From Streptomyces liliifuscus (GTDB taxonomy: Bacteria; Actinomycetota; Actinomycetes; Streptomycetales; Streptomycetaceae): DNA of 64,000 bases. A program made the translations under genes and the position numbers. Positions 50,591 to 60,733 of the stretch are shown piece after piece. The stretch lies in the NCBI RefSeq assembly GCF_016598615.1, contig NZ_CP066831.1, positions 310,001-374,000 on the forward strand, in the 5' to 3' direction. Numbering within the stretch: position 1 is the stretch's first letter; each line of letters begins with the position of its first letter. The notes beneath the pieces are model-generated. The model searched no databases. It saw only the letters and a list, made by a program, of their open reading frames with translations, and was not told the origin of the DNA.

Positions 50591-51996
50591 TCGGGGCGCT
50601 TGACGGTCTTGCCCACGTCGTAGCGGGTGGCGGGGTGCCGGTTCTTGGAGCCGGGTGGTCGTCCTGGCCCCGGCCGGGTGGGTTTGGGTGCACGGGCCGG
50701 ACTGCCGAGGCGAGGGCGGATGTTTCTGAACCCACGTCGGACGCGGGTCGGGGTGAGCGCGGTGCCGGTGCGGGTGGTCTTCTCCCAGGGCTTGCGCTGG
50801 TCGGCTGCGAGCGGGAGCGCGAGGCGGAGTTGGGGGTGGGCTGCGATGACGAGCCAGGTCCACCGGTCCGCGGCCTGCGGGTCGCGTAGCCGGGGGCGGG
50901 TCCAGCCGAGGGACTGTTTGAACAGGCGGAACGTGTGCTCCGGGTCGAATCTGCGCAGGCAGCAGGACCAGATGAAGTCGGCATCGTCCGGGGTGGCGCC
51001 GGTCGCGGAGGACCATAGCCAGACCGGTGGCGCGTCCCTGTCGCCGGGCAGGTGGTCGACCTTGAGACGGATCAACGTGCCCTCTACCAGGGGGAGTTCG
51101 CCGTCCAGTTCGATCCAGGCCGAGCGGTGGGTGAGCCGGGGGTGGACCCGGTCCCAGGCGCGGGCCTCGGCCTTGCCGTAGCGGGGCATGTCGTTCATGG
51201 TCACCACCGCCGGCTCCGGCCAGGTCTCCGGCCTCGCCAGGCGGAACTCCGGTCCGTGTTTGGGTGACCGGCCGCCCTTCGGGTCGTAGACGCGCGGCGG
51301 CTTCGCCAGCCGCAGGGCGCGGTCGGAGCGCAGGCGTCCGACCAGCTCGACGGGCAGGTCGGACAGGAGCCAGGCCAGGCGCATCACGTCGTAGCCGGCG
51401 TCCATCACCACCAGCACGTCCCGGTCTCCGGGCTGCCACTGGCCCGCACGGATCAGACGTTCCACGACCTGCCTGAGCTGCTGGGCGGTCACCGCGATCG
51501 CCTCGTCCTCGGGCCCGAGACGGACCGCGTCCAGCACCGCCGTCCACGAGGTGCGATCCGGAGTGAGCGCGGCGACGAACGAGTAGGGCCAGCCCGGGAT
51601 GATCTGCGCGGCTGCTTTGGAGCGGCCGTGGACGGGGCAGAACAGCCGCTCCGGCGAACAGGCCGCGTCCGAACGCAGCTGCGGGGAGACGTCCACGGTG
51701 AGCACGATCCGCCCGCCCAAACGTGGCATCGGCAGCGATATCAGCAGGTCCCGCAGGGCATCGGCGTCGAGACGGCCGTGGTTCAAGGCCCCGTACAGCG
51801 AGCCGTAGCCGCGCTGGTGCTCAGCGAGCAGCGACAGCTCCACCGGCGTCCGTGTCGGCCCGTCCGCGCACAGCAGCGCGTCGGCCAGTTCGAAGAACGC
51901 ATCCGCTCGCGCGGACGGACACCCATAGAAGGCCGTCCGAGAGCGTGACAGTTCCGCGAACGTATCCCGTTCGCTGGCACGCACCAGCACACTCAT
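50545..51996 (-). mobile_element. IS701-like transposase, intact
   Basis: This 483-residue DDE transposase has RIVLTVDVSPQLRSDAAC (first Asp), VLVVMDAGYDVMRLAWLLSD (second Asp) and FRLFKQSLGWTRPRLRDPQA (Glu-region). The C-terminus is basic (PTRPGPGRPPGSKNRHPATR). Length and motifs are complete, so it could be active. Two degenerate copies of the same family lie at 46545-46889 and 47247-47429. Confidence 0.87.
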
Positions 51997-52001
51997 CCCA
52001 C

Positions 52002-52058
52002 GGCCTTCCTGGTGAACCCCTGGATCTCATCGCAGAGTTCAGGATCACGAGGAAGGCC
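52002..52058. repeat. Inverted repeat upstream of the IS701-like transposase
   Basis: GGCCTTCCTGGTGA (52002-52015) and TCACGAGGAAGGCC (52045-52058) match at 13 of 14 positions. It lies right ahead of the transposase start and may be the element's end or a regulatory hairpin. Confidence 0.6.
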
Positions 52059-52133
52059 GCCCTCATGCCCTGCGATCACTCCAAAGAGTGCACACGACCG
52101 GGCCCGACGATAAGGAACTTCCCAATGACGATG

Positions 52134-53321
52134 TCAAGCCGCTGCTGTGACGGTTGGTAGGACCTCGTAACACGTTCCGCGGAGCATGGCCCACAAGACA
52201 TTGGCTCGTCGACGAGCCAGAGCGAGCAGGGCCTGCTTGTGGCCCTTCCCCTCGTTGCGTTTTCGTCCGTAGTAGGCCTGAGAGGCGGAGCAGGCTCTCA
52301 GGCTGGCCATCGCGGAGAGATAGAGGGCTCGGAGCAGGCCTCGGTGGTAGCGGCGTGGGCGGCGCATGTTGCCGCTGACGCGTCCGGAGTCCCGCGGCAC
52401 GGGTGAGAGGCCGGCGAAGGACGCCAGGCGGTCGGCCGTGCCGAAAGCCTCCATGTCTCCGCCGGTTGCGGCGATGAACTCGGCACCGAGGAGGGAGCCC
52501 ATGCCAGGCAGGCTCCGGATCACTGTCGCGTGTCGGTGCTCGTTGAACCGGGCTTCGATGAGCGCGTCGAGTTCGGCGATCTCCTCGTTGAGAGCCAGCA
52601 CGCCTTTGGCTATCCGGGCCACCATGGCGCCCGCGAGAGTCTCACCCGGCAGCGCGGTGTGCTGCGACTTGGCCGCCTCGACGGCCGTCTCGGCAAGCAC
52701 CGCTGCATTCTTCACCTTGCGGTTCTTCAGCCAGGTTCCGAGCCGGCCGGCCCCGCTGCGGCGGATCGCGGCCGGCGCCTGGTAACCGGTCAGCAGCACG
52801 ACCGGACCCTTCTTGCTCAAGTTCAACGCCCGCTCCAGAGCAGGGAAGAACTCCAGCAGCTGAGCCCGCAGCCGGTTGGTCTGACGGGTGCGGTCGTTGA
52901 CCAGATCAAGGCGACGGGCGGTCAGGGTGCGCAGGTCGACGGCTATCTTGTCACCGGGCCGCAGGAGACCGAGATCTTGGCGCATGCGTGCCTGATCAGC
53001 GATAACGAACGCGTCCTTCTCATCCGTCTTGCCCTGACCGCGGTAGGCCGTCGACGCCTGGTGCACGGCGAGGCCGGTGATGTAGACCATCGGCTGCCGG
53101 TGGTTGAGCAGAAGGCCGATCAGCAGCGCGGCACCGCCATGATTGATGTCCACCGCCCACAGGGCGTCCTCGGACAGCGTGAGTACGTCTGTGATGAGCT
53201 CCAGCAGAGCCTGTTCGTCGTTGAAGACTCGGCGGGAGAGGAGGCGTTCACCTCGCTCGTCGACCACCACGCAGTGGTGGTGTTCCTTGCCGATGTCCAC
53301 TCCGGCCCAGATCCGGGGCAC
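52134..53321 (-). mobile_element. IS110-family transposase (RuvC-like recombinase), intact
   Basis: This 395-residue protein has an N-terminal DEDD/RuvC-like domain (RIWAGVDIGKEHHHCVVVD with Asp9, TDEKDAFVIADQARM) and a C-terminal transposase domain with IRSLPGMGSLLGAEFIAATG and the catalytic serine in SPVPRDSGRVSGN (Ser312). It belongs to the group that uses a bridge RNA made from the element's end. The flanking 53322-53580 holds three copies of GAC(A/C)AGCTCA that could form such RNA's guide loops. Confidence 0.9.
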
Positions 53322-53580
53322 GGGTCACCTCCGCCAGTTCGTCGTCACACACGGACCCGCAGACGACCTCGCCGACGTTGTCCTACACAGCGATCAAGTC
53401 GCGTATCCCAATTAGCGGTCGAGTCGTCGCGGGGCTCCGGGCGGCCAAGTTCTTTGAGCCATCGAACGGCGACAAGCTCACAGCCATACCCAGAACCCCC
53501 GGGCCCGCTGATCTTACGAAGGACCAGCTCAGACCCACGCTTGAAAGGTAGGACAAGCTCAGTGCTTGTTCCTGAACCGG
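53322..53580 (-). ncRNA. Candidate IS110 bridge-RNA region with repeated GACMAGCTCA motif
   Basis: GACAAGCTCA occurs at 53471 and 53552 and GACCAGCTCA at 53522 (plus-strand view), all in the non-coding end upstream of the recombinase. GACAAGC-TCAGT-GCTTGTTCC (53552-53573) is also a near-palindrome. IS110 elements are known to encode bridge RNA here; the exact fold is not established by eye. Confidence 0.45.
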
Positions 53581-53633
53581 AGACCGCTTGATGTGGGTCG
53601 TGGGGCGGCCCATCCCTGTGGAACGCTGGACTG

Positions 53634-54875
53634 ATGATCACTGGTGCACCGGATGACGCCGAGTCGCTTGCTGTCGGGGCCCTTGAGTGGCTGATCAGGG
53701 CTGCGCGTGACAGCGACGACCGTGTGGCCTGGCCGAACACTCGCGCCGACGACCAGGTCACGCCAGTGCTGTACAACGGTACTTCGGGGGTGCTGCCGGC
53801 TCTCCTCGACGCGTGGCGGTACTTCGCCGACGATCGGTACGCGGACATGGCTCTGCGCGGTGCCCGCAGCGTCGCCGACGCGGTCGAGGACTGGGAGGAC
53901 AGCGGCCTCTACACGGGAGTGGCCGGCATGGCTGTCGCCCTGCGGGGCGTGCACCGAGTGCTCGGTGACACCGCGGCGGGGGCGGCCGCCGACCGTGCTC
54001 TGGCCGTCCTGCGGTCCCGCTACGACGGCGCAGGATGGAACGACTGGTTCGAACTGATCTTCGGCAACGCCGGCATAGCGCTCGCCGCGCTGGAGTGCGG
54101 CGATCTCGACCTCGCTCAACTGGCCGTCGACCGCTACGCGCGCGCTGCCGAGCGCACCCTGGCCGGCGTTCAGTGGGAGATTCGGGCCGGCACGGTCCCC
54201 CGCCTGCACCACGTGTCGCACGGCACCCTCGGCATCGTCCACGCGCTCGCTGCAGTCGGCCGGGCCGTCGACCGATCCGACCTCGTCGACCTGGCGGTGG
54301 CCGGAGCCGCCGACGTCGTCTCCCGCGACGAAGCCGGCCCGGACGGCTTCCTCGTCGCGTACTCCGACCCGCAACAGCAGCACGAGAGGATCACACGCCA
54401 TAGCTACGGCTGGTGCCACGGCCCAGCCGGCGACGCCCAGACGTTCCGCCTGCTCACCCACGTCCTGCCCGACGATCCCGCCTGGCCCGCCCTCGCCGAC
54501 CGCTGCTGGCACACGGTCGTCAACTCCGGCATCCCGCGACGGATCCGCCCCGGCTTCTGGGACAACAACGGCCGCTGCTGTGGCACCGCCGGCGTCCTCG
54601 CCCTCGCCTGCGACCGCCAGGTCGAACGCGGCGACGGCCGTGACTTCGCCGACATCCTCGTCGCCGACCTCGCGGCCCGCGCGACGACCGACGCCGAGGG
54701 CGTCCGCTGGTCCAATGTCGAACACCGGGAGACGCCCAGCGACCTTGCTCCCGCCACCGGCTGGGCCATGGGCAACGCGGGCATCATCCGTGAACTCCTG
54801 CGCCACGCCCGCATCACCGCGAACCGCGACCCGCGGTACGCCGTCCCCCTCCCGGACCACCTACCCACTGCCTGA
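53634..54875 (+). CDS. LanC-like zinc cyclase, stand-alone
   Basis: This 413-residue alpha/alpha-barrel protein of the LanC superfamily has repeated G-x-x-G blocks (YNGTSGVLPALLDA, GLYTGVAGMAVALRG, GNAGIALAALECG, SHGTLGIVHALAAV, GWAMGNAGIIREL). The zinc ligands are Cys261 in YGWCHGPAGD and Cys315-Cys316 in NGRCCGTAG. The last pair is Cys-Cys, where classic LanC has Cys-His; a three-cysteine site is known from some LanM enzymes such as ProcM. No dehydratase (LanB/LanM) is nearby, so its partner is unknown. Confidence 0.87.
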   Translation: MITGAPDDAESLAVGALEWLIRAARDSDDRVAWPNTRADDQVTPVLYNGTSGVLPALLDAWRYFADDRYADMALRGARSVADAVEDWEDSGLYTGVAGMAVALRGVHRVLGDTAAGAAADRALAVLRSRYDGAGWNDWFELIFGNAGIALAALECGDLDLAQLAVDRYARAAERTLAGVQWEIRAGTVPRLHHVSHGTLGIVHALAAVGRAVDRSDLVDLAVAGAADVVSRDEAGPDGFLVAYSDPQQQHERITRHSYGWCHGPAGDAQTFRLLTHVLPDDPAWPALADRCWHTVVNSGIPRRIRPGFWDNNGRCCGTAGVLALACDRQVERGDGRDFADILVADLAARATTDAEGVRWSNVEHRETPSDLAPATGWAMGNAGIIRELLRHARITANRDPRYAVPLPDHLPTA

Positions 54876-54955
54876 GCGCCAGGCGCGGCACCATGTCCAG
54901 GCGCACCATGCGGACTGCGAGGCCCTGTTGAGTGGATGAGCCCACCCAGGTGCTC

Positions 54956-55183
54956 CTACGGAACAGCGTCCGGTGCGGACCGATCGTCCCCCGTGATCAT
55001 CCGGCGGAACTGGGGGAGCTTCTCGCTGAGCCAGGCCCGCTCCCGCTGCGAGTGCTTGGCCACGGAGGGACTCACCGTTCCGCCGAGCAGGGAGCACGAC
55101 ACCACCTGCGCCCGCCGCCACGCCAAATCGACGCCCTCGACCGGAACGCAACCGAGCTGGGCATGCCCACTCCGGTCGACCAC
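54956..55183 (-). CDS. Possible small protein or C-terminal remnant
   Basis: This 75-residue frame (VEGVDLAWRRAQVVSCSLLG, AKHSQRERAWLSEKLPQFRR) has a protein-like composition but no good start signal. It may be the tail of a decayed gene. The rest of 54876-55243 is empty. Confidence 0.35.
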   Translation of the reverse strand: MVDRSGHAQLGCVPVEGVDLAWRRAQVVSCSLLGGTVSPSVAKHSQRERAWLSEKLPQFRRMITGDDRSAPDAVP

Positions 55184-55243
55184 GGCAGCAGACCTACAGC
55201 CGCAGAGGCGGCCAGTTGGTCCGTCGGTACCTGCCGTGGGCGA

Positions 55244-56113
55244 TCAGCAGTCGTCCGGCGTGCCCTGGTCGTCCGGGATGCCCTGGCCGTCCAGGGCAAG
55301 GAGTTGACCCGTGAGTTCTATACAGCGCATCCGGGCGGGGGAAAAGTCGTAGGGCATTTTGGTGATCGCTTCGAAGGCGCTCATCCGGACATCCTCGTCG
55401 CCCGTCAGGTCGGCGTCGTAGATCTCGAAGAGCTTCTCCTCGGCCGCGTCCAGCCCGTCCGCCTCGACAGCCTCGTCCAGGGCCCTGTGGTGGGCGCAGT
55501 GCTGCGCGGCGAGTTCTTCGACACGCGGGTCGTGGGGATCGACGCTGTCGTCGAGGGCGGCGTCGGCCGCGTCGAGGCGGTCCGCGTCGGCCCGCAGGTC
55601 GGGGTGGGTGGCCAGCACGATGAAGGTGCTGGCCTGGACAGCGGCTCCCAGCGGCCCGAAGATCCGTTCCGTGACCAGCAGGGCGTCAAGGTCGGAAGGG
55701 CGCAGTGCGTCCGCAGGTATGTGGCTGAGCCGGTCCGTCACCAATGGGGAGAGCAGGCCGAGGGGGCTGCCCACGGCCTGCAGGCGCTGGACTGCCGCAT
55801 GCTGCCGCTTGATGTCGGCCTCCCGAACGGCCAGGGTGTCCTCCAGCCGGCTCAGTATCTCCTCGATGTCCCGGGCTTCGTCGAAGGCGGACCGCATGTC
55901 GTCCAGGCTGATTCCGGCCTCCGCCATCTTGCGGATCCACAGCAGACGGATCATGTCGTCGTAGCCGTAGCGGCGGCGGCCGTCCCCGCCTCGCTCAGGC
56001 TCCGGCAGCAGACCGATCTGGTGGTAGTGGCGGATGGCGCGCGGGGTGGTACCGGCGAATGCGGCGGCATCACCGATCTTGACCTGGCGGGGAGGCATGG
56101 CGGAGGGGTACAT
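55244..56113 (-). CDS. MerR-family transcriptional regulator
   Basis: This 289-residue protein has the MerR winged HTH at the N-terminus (KIGDAAAFAGTTPRAIRHYH, PERGGDGRRRYGYDDMIRLL), a dimerisation helix (ILSRLEDTLAVREADIKRQH) and a long acidic C-terminal effector domain (LDAADAALDDSVDPHDPRVE). Two starts are possible (56113 or 56098, the latter giving MPPRQVKIGDAA). The ligand is unknown. Confidence 0.85.
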   Translation of the reverse strand: MYPSAMPPRQVKIGDAAAFAGTTPRAIRHYHQIGLLPEPERGGDGRRRYGYDDMIRLLWIRKMAEAGISLDDMRSAFDEARDIEEILSRLEDTLAVREADIKRQHAAVQRLQAVGSPLGLLSPLVTDRLSHIPADALRPSDLDALLVTERIFGPLGAAVQASTFIVLATHPDLRADADRLDAADAALDDSVDPHDPRVEELAAQHCAHHRALDEAVEADGLDAAEEKLFEIYDADLTGDEDVRMSAFEAITKMPYDFSPARMRCIELTGQLLALDGQGIPDDQGTPDDC

Positions 56114-56275
56114 CGCAGGGCGAGCCTTTCTTGCAGTGATGCCTCAACGACACCACATGCCGCTACGGCAGATGCAACAACCCGCATCTCGACACCACCG
56201 GGAGCCGAACCCTCATCACCACCCGGCCACCCAGCGCCGTCGCCGTCGCCGTCGGCATCATCCGCCTCCGTAGCA

Positions 56276-57658
56276 TCACCTGACCGTCGCCCCGGTTCCG
56301 GCATCCGCCATCAACAACCGGTCATGGTCGTGCTGTTGAGGACAGGGACTGGGCGTGCCCCGATACGACACCTCGGTGTGTTCCCGTACGACGCAATAGG
56401 TGCTCTCCATCAGCAGAACCCGGTCGCCGCAAGGCACCGCCGGCACCAGCGAGCAGTACGGCCGCCGCCACAGCACCCGTCCCTCGGCCAGGGCGACGAG
56501 CGTCCGCTCCCGGTCGTTCTCGACCCGGGCGTACACATGGTCATCCCCCGCCACGAGCTGGGGTTCGTAGCGCATGGTCCGCCATTCGGGCCGTAACGCC
56601 TCCAGCGCGCCCGCCCGGAACAGCGGGCGTGGCACACGGGGCAGACGGCGGATGTCGGTGCGGTGGGTCCAGACCCTCTGCCGGCGGTCGACCGCGTACA
56701 GCCGGCCGCCCGCCGTGGCCAGGGTGCCCCGGTCGGAGGAACCGGCGACGGGGTCGTCGATCGGGAGAAAGAAGCGTCGCCCGGGGCCGCCGGGCGGAGT
56801 CGGGAAGCGGTACACCCAACGCCGTCGCTCGGGTGCGCACCATACGCTCTCCCCGTCGTCGAAGATCCGCGGCGGGCTGGACTGATACCCCTGGAGCTTG
56901 AGACTGCCGGCTTCCTCCCCCGTGGCGCCGTACAGCCAGGTCAACCGCCGCTCGTCCCGGTGCCAGACGAAGATGAGCCGCTCCGGTACACCGCTTCCGC
57001 GCGGCGGCTTGGGGAGGCCCGCCATGGGGAACTCCCGGTGCCAGAGGGGACGGCCCGTGCGGGGGTCGTACGCGTGAAAGCGCAGTTTCTCGATGGCCAT
57101 CTCGACTCGCGGGAGCGTGTCGCTGTGCACGACGAGCGCGCCGTCCACCAGCCGCAGATACTGGGTGCCGGACGGCATCGGGCGCGTCCACAGCGCGTCC
57201 CCGCCGAGGACGTCGTAGCCGCTCAGCGCCCAGTCCGGGTCCGTGAAGTGCGCCACGATCACGGTCCGCCCGTCGCTCACGCAGCTGAGCATCCTCGGTA
57301 CGGCGATGTGGCGCAGTACGGAACCCGACTCGGCCTCCAGGACAGTGACCGTGCCCCCCTCGGGCAGGGACGGTCGCGGTGTCCACTCCCACGGCACCAC
57401 GACACAGCCGCCCGCCACGCTGAACGTCCACTCGCTGCGCGGCACGGTGTCCCGGTACGGGCTGCGCCACCGTTCCTCGCCGGTGTCCAGGTCGAACGCG
57501 CTGATCCGCCCGCCGACCGATACGTACACCCGGTCCCCCACGACCACGGGCCGCGACAGGCTGTCCCCAGGTGCCGTGAGGGTCCACAGCCTCGATCCGG
57601 GTTCCTGCTCCAGACGCGTGACGACCTCGTCCTCGAAGTCCCCGACATCCTCCGGCAC
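56276..57658 (-). CDS. PQQ-like beta-propeller repeat protein
   Basis: This 460-residue protein consists of PQQ/propeller-type blades (PVVVGDRVYVSVGGRISAF, LDTGEERWRSPYRDT, YDPRTGRPLWHREFPMAG, VAGDDHVYARVENDRERTLV). No quinoprotein catalytic residues and no signal peptide are seen, so it is probably a structural or scaffold propeller. It lies downstream of a small 39-residue frame and upstream of the MerR gene. Confidence 0.75.
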   Translation of the reverse strand: MPEDVGDFEDEVVTRLEQEPGSRLWTLTAPGDSLSRPVVVGDRVYVSVGGRISAFDLDTGEERWRSPYRDTVPRSEWTFSVAGGCVVVPWEWTPRPSLPEGGTVTVLEAESGSVLRHIAVPRMLSCVSDGRTVIVAHFTDPDWALSGYDVLGGDALWTRPMPSGTQYLRLVDGALVVHSDTLPRVEMAIEKLRFHAYDPRTGRPLWHREFPMAGLPKPPRGSGVPERLIFVWHRDERRLTWLYGATGEEAGSLKLQGYQSSPPRIFDDGESVWCAPERRRWVYRFPTPPGGPGRRFFLPIDDPVAGSSDRGTLATAGGRLYAVDRRQRVWTHRTDIRRLPRVPRPLFRAGALEALRPEWRTMRYEPQLVAGDDHVYARVENDRERTLVALAEGRVLWRRPYCSLVPAVPCGDRVLLMESTYCVVREHTEVSYRGTPSPCPQQHDHDRLLMADAGTGATVR

Positions 57659-57676
57659 GGTTCCCCCCTCTCACCG

Positions 57677-57796
57677 TCATCGTGCCGCGCGCGACAGCAA
57701 CCCGTCGACCACCGCGGCCAGTTGCTCGGCGAGCTCGTACAGGGCGTGGAGGTCGACAGGCCGTTGTCGCAGGCGAGTTGGACAACCCGCGTCCAC
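57677..57796 (-). CDS. Tiny hypothetical frame (39 residues) upstream of the propeller gene
   Basis: From GTG 57796 the frame reads RLRQRPVDLHALYELAEQL and AAVVDGLLSRAAR, a plausible helical mini-protein ending 18 bases before the propeller gene's start. It may also be the broken tail of a longer gene. Weak support. Confidence 0.3.
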   Translation of the reverse strand: MDAGCPTRLRQRPVDLHALYELAEQLAAVVDGLLSRAAR

Positions 57797-57930
57797 TGCA
57801 GCACGTCTCTACGTTGCAACTCCCGTGTACGCGAGGATCGTGCAAGTGCGAGCGAGCATCGTTCTAACGTTTCCGCAGGTCAGCTCGGTTGAATGGAATC
57901 ACCCACTTCCTCACCGAGAAGAAGGTCGCC

Positions 57931-58248
57931 ATGATCGCCACCTACGGCTTCAACGCCACCCTGACCGCCAAGCCCGCAATGGGCGACCAACTGGTCGACC
58001 TGCTGCTGACCGGCCTCGACGAGGGCAGCCCCGGGGCAAGCGAACACTGCGTCGTCTACCTCGTCTCCCGCTCCGCGTCCATCCCCGACATCGTCCACGT
58101 CACCGAGGGCTGGACCAGTGAGGAGGACCACCACCGGATCTTCGCCGGCGAGGCCGCCCAGGCCATCGTGGCGCAGATCGACGGACTGCTGGCCAAGGAA
58201 TCCCAGTACACCGACTATGTCCCGGTCCGCGGCAAGGCCACTTTCTGA
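57931..58248 (+). CDS. Antibiotic-biosynthesis-monooxygenase (ABM) domain protein
   Basis: This 105-residue ferredoxin-like protein has IATYGFNATLTAKPAMGD, VVYLVSRSASIPDIVHVTEG and WTSEEDHHRIFAGEAAQAIV, the usual ABM pattern. Members act as cofactor-free oxygenases or structural dimers. GAAGAAGG precedes ATG 57931. It is followed by the alpha/beta hydrolase gene, so the two may form an operon. Confidence 0.82.
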   Translation: MIATYGFNATLTAKPAMGDQLVDLLLTGLDEGSPGASEHCVVYLVSRSASIPDIVHVTEGWTSEEDHHRIFAGEAAQAIVAQIDGLLAKESQYTDYVPVRGKATF

Positions 58249-58358
58249 CCCCCTGTCGCCTCCTCCCCCGGCCCCCGGTGCCTCGGCGCTTCGGCGCCTC
58301 CCGAGCAGCCCCTCTCCTCACCCGACCGTCCGCCCCCACCCCACGAAAGGCCGCGACC

Positions 58359-59336
58359 ATGACCACAACACGACCCACTCGACCCGCCTTGGACCCCGAA
58401 CTGCGTGAGCTGCTCGCCGACATGCCCCTCATGTCCCAGCTCAGCCCAGAAGTACTCGCGCAACTGCGCCGGCTGCCGTCGACACCCGTCGAGCCTCTCC
58501 TCGCCCACCGGCAGGTCGACCGGCGCGAGGTCACCGTTCCGGCCAAGGACGGTGCCCCGATCCCCTTGTCGGTCTTCAGCCCCGCGAACACCGATCGCTC
58601 CAGCGCCGCACCCTGCGTCTATTGGATGCACGGCGGCGGGATGGTCATGGGTGACCGCTTCTCGCAGATCGACATCCCCCTGGAGTGGCTCGACGAGTTC
58701 GGCGCCGTCGTGGTCTCCGTGGACTACCGGCTCGCACCCGAGGCCACCGGTACCACCCTGGTCGACGACTGCTACCAGGGACTGCTCTGGGTCGCCGAAC
58801 ACTCCGCCGAACTGGGCATCGATCCCTCCCGGATCGTGGTCGCGGGCGCCAGCGCGGGCGGTGGCCTCGCCGCCGGCGTCACCCTGCTGGCCCGCGATCT
58901 CGGCACCCCGGCGATCGCCGCGCAGATGCTGATCTGCCCCATGCTCGACCACCGGAACACCAGCACCTCCAGCCGCCAGTACTCCGGCGGCTCCGGCGTG
59001 TGGACCCGCGAGATGAACGAGTTCGGATGGCGTGCCGTCCTGGGTGACCTCACCGACGCCCAGGTACCGGCCTACGTCTCGCCCGCACTGGCCGACGATC
59101 TCTCCGGCCTGCCGACCACCTACATCGACACCGGCTCCGCCGAAGTCTTCCGCGACGAGGACACCGACTACGCCACCCGCCTCTGGGCGGCGGGCAGCCA
59201 GGCCGAACTCCACGTCTGGGCAGGCGGCTTCCACGGCTTCGACGCCCTGTACCCGCAGGCCCGCATCTCGGCCGAAGCCCGCCGGACCCGCACCGCCTGG
59301 CTCGCCCGACTCCTGCTGTCGGACTCCGCCGCATAG
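58359..59336 (+). CDS. Alpha/beta hydrolase, hormone-sensitive-lipase-like family
   Basis: This 325-residue esterase has HGGG at residues 91-94, GASAGG with nucleophile Ser165, an acidic residue in GSAEVF (Glu262) and His292 in GGFHGF. It resembles the hydrolase at 8463 in plan. CACGAAAGG precedes ATG 58359. It lies 110 bases after the ABM gene. Substrate unknown. Confidence 0.88.
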   Translation: MTTTRPTRPALDPELRELLADMPLMSQLSPEVLAQLRRLPSTPVEPLLAHRQVDRREVTVPAKDGAPIPLSVFSPANTDRSSAAPCVYWMHGGGMVMGDRFSQIDIPLEWLDEFGAVVVSVDYRLAPEATGTTLVDDCYQGLLWVAEHSAELGIDPSRIVVAGASAGGGLAAGVTLLARDLGTPAIAAQMLICPMLDHRNTSTSSRQYSGGSGVWTREMNEFGWRAVLGDLTDAQVPAYVSPALADDLSGLPTTYIDTGSAEVFRDEDTDYATRLWAAGSQAELHVWAGGFHGFDALYPQARISAEARRTRTAWLARLLLSDSAA

Positions 59337-59601
59337 CGCCACCGGCGCACTCACCACCCGGACCGCAGCCAGCGGCACCCGTCAGAAGCTGGTCCAGATC
59401 TCATGGTTCGCCCCCTCTCCGTCCTCACGGCTGCAGACGCGGCAGAGGTCCGATCCGCCGAGCACGGCACGTCCGAGCTCTGTCACCGGGACACGTGGAC
59501 GGCGAGAACCATCGCGGTGGGCAGCCTCGGAATCTGCTCTTCTTGGCGGGCGCACCAGGGCGGCTCCAGGGCAGCACGCGGCGCCGTGACAGGATGCCCT
59601 T

Positions 59602-60099
59602 ATGTCTACCAACGTCTTCTTCGACATCACCATTGACGGCAGCGCCGCGGGCCGGATCGTCTTCGACCTGTACGACGACGTCGTCCCCAAGACGGCGCAG
59701 AACTTCCGTGAGTTGGCCACCGGCCAGCACGGCTTCGGATACGAGGGCTCGGGCTTCCACCGTGTCATCCCGGACTTCATGCTCCAGGGCGGCGACTTCA
59801 CCCGCGGTGACGGCACCGGCGGCAAGAGCATCTACGGCCAGAAGTTCGCCGACGAGAACTTCAAGCTCAGGCACGACAAGCCGTTCCTGCTGTCCATGGC
59901 GAACTCCGGCCCCGACAGCAACGGCTCGCAGTTCTTCATCACCACGGTGCTCACACCGTGGCTGGACGGCAAGCACGTGGTCTTCGGCGAAGTCGTCGAA
60001 GGCCAGGACCTGGTGAAGAAGATCGAGTCCCTGGGCTCACGTTCCGGTGCCACCCGCGGAAAGATCGAGATCGCTTCCTCGGGCGTCCTGGAGAAGTAG
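59602..60099 (+). CDS. Cyclophilin-type peptidyl-prolyl isomerase
   Basis: This 165-residue protein is a complete cyclophilin: [20 protein letters not shown] carries the catalytic Arg and Gln, then [20 protein letters not shown] and [19 protein letters not shown]. It accelerates proline isomerisation in the cytoplasm. It is a housekeeping-type gene with its own spacing of about 265 bases on the left. Confidence 0.95.
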   Translation: MSTNVFFDITIDGSAAGRIVFDLYDDVVPKTAQNFRELATGQHGFGYEGSGFHRVIPDFMLQGGDFTRGDGTGGKSIYGQKFADENFKLRHDKPFLLSMANSGPDSNGSQFFITTVLTPWLDGKHVVFGEVVEGQDLVKKIESLGSRSGATRGKIEIASSGVLEK

Positions 60100-60733
60100 G
60101 ACCTTGGCCCCGGGCAGTGGCGCCGACCCGACGCAGCCTGTCCGGCCGCGCATCCACCCGCCGCCCGGGGCCCCACAGGGGCTCCCCAGTCGGACGCACC
60201 TTCATCGTGCCCGCCACCCACGTGCGGGCCGCGGTCGAGCAGCGGATGACACACCCCACAGAACACCGGTCGATGCCCGAGGATGCGGGCATCGACCGCA
60301 TGGGCGTTTCCCATCACTGGCAGCATCCGTGGCGGCACGAGTCCTGGAGCCCGACGGCAAGGCGGCCCCAAGACCGACAGCAGTGGGGCTCCCTGCTGGG
60401 CGCCTCCGGGTCCGGGCTTCACGACCGGCACGATCAACCCGTACACCCGGGTTCACGGAGACCGGCTTCCGGACCGTGGCACCCCGCAACGACCCGGACA
60501 ACACCGCACTGCCCGCGAGCCTGAACGCATGGCTCGCCCTGGCTCAGGTCCTGACCGGACTGTGCTGCAGCCCCTCCCGGACGACCGCAATAGTGCAGCC
60601 ATCCTCGTTCTCCGCCACGTCGAAGACCCCGGCCTGCCAGACCATGGCCGCCCAACTGCTCGGAAATTCCGTGTCCTTCACGACTTGAGACGGTGGAGTG
60701 GATGGGCACCTCGGTGAACCCTGAACTCGGATA
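60100..60733. other. Large intergenic region without an intact gene
   Basis: Several frames run through these 634 bases but all are arginine- and proline-rich shadows or broken. A minus-strand phrase VFDVAENEDGCTIAVVREG at about 60570-60630 could be a relic. I see no supportable gene. Confidence 0.5.

Noticed and set aside
49770..50984. Long minus-strand open frame (404 codons) across the micro-peptide region
   Set aside because: It is the antisense shadow of two GC-rich tandem repeats plus part of the transposase. Its residues repeat with the DNA units, it has no ribosome binding site, and the plus-strand peptides have signal-peptide composition.
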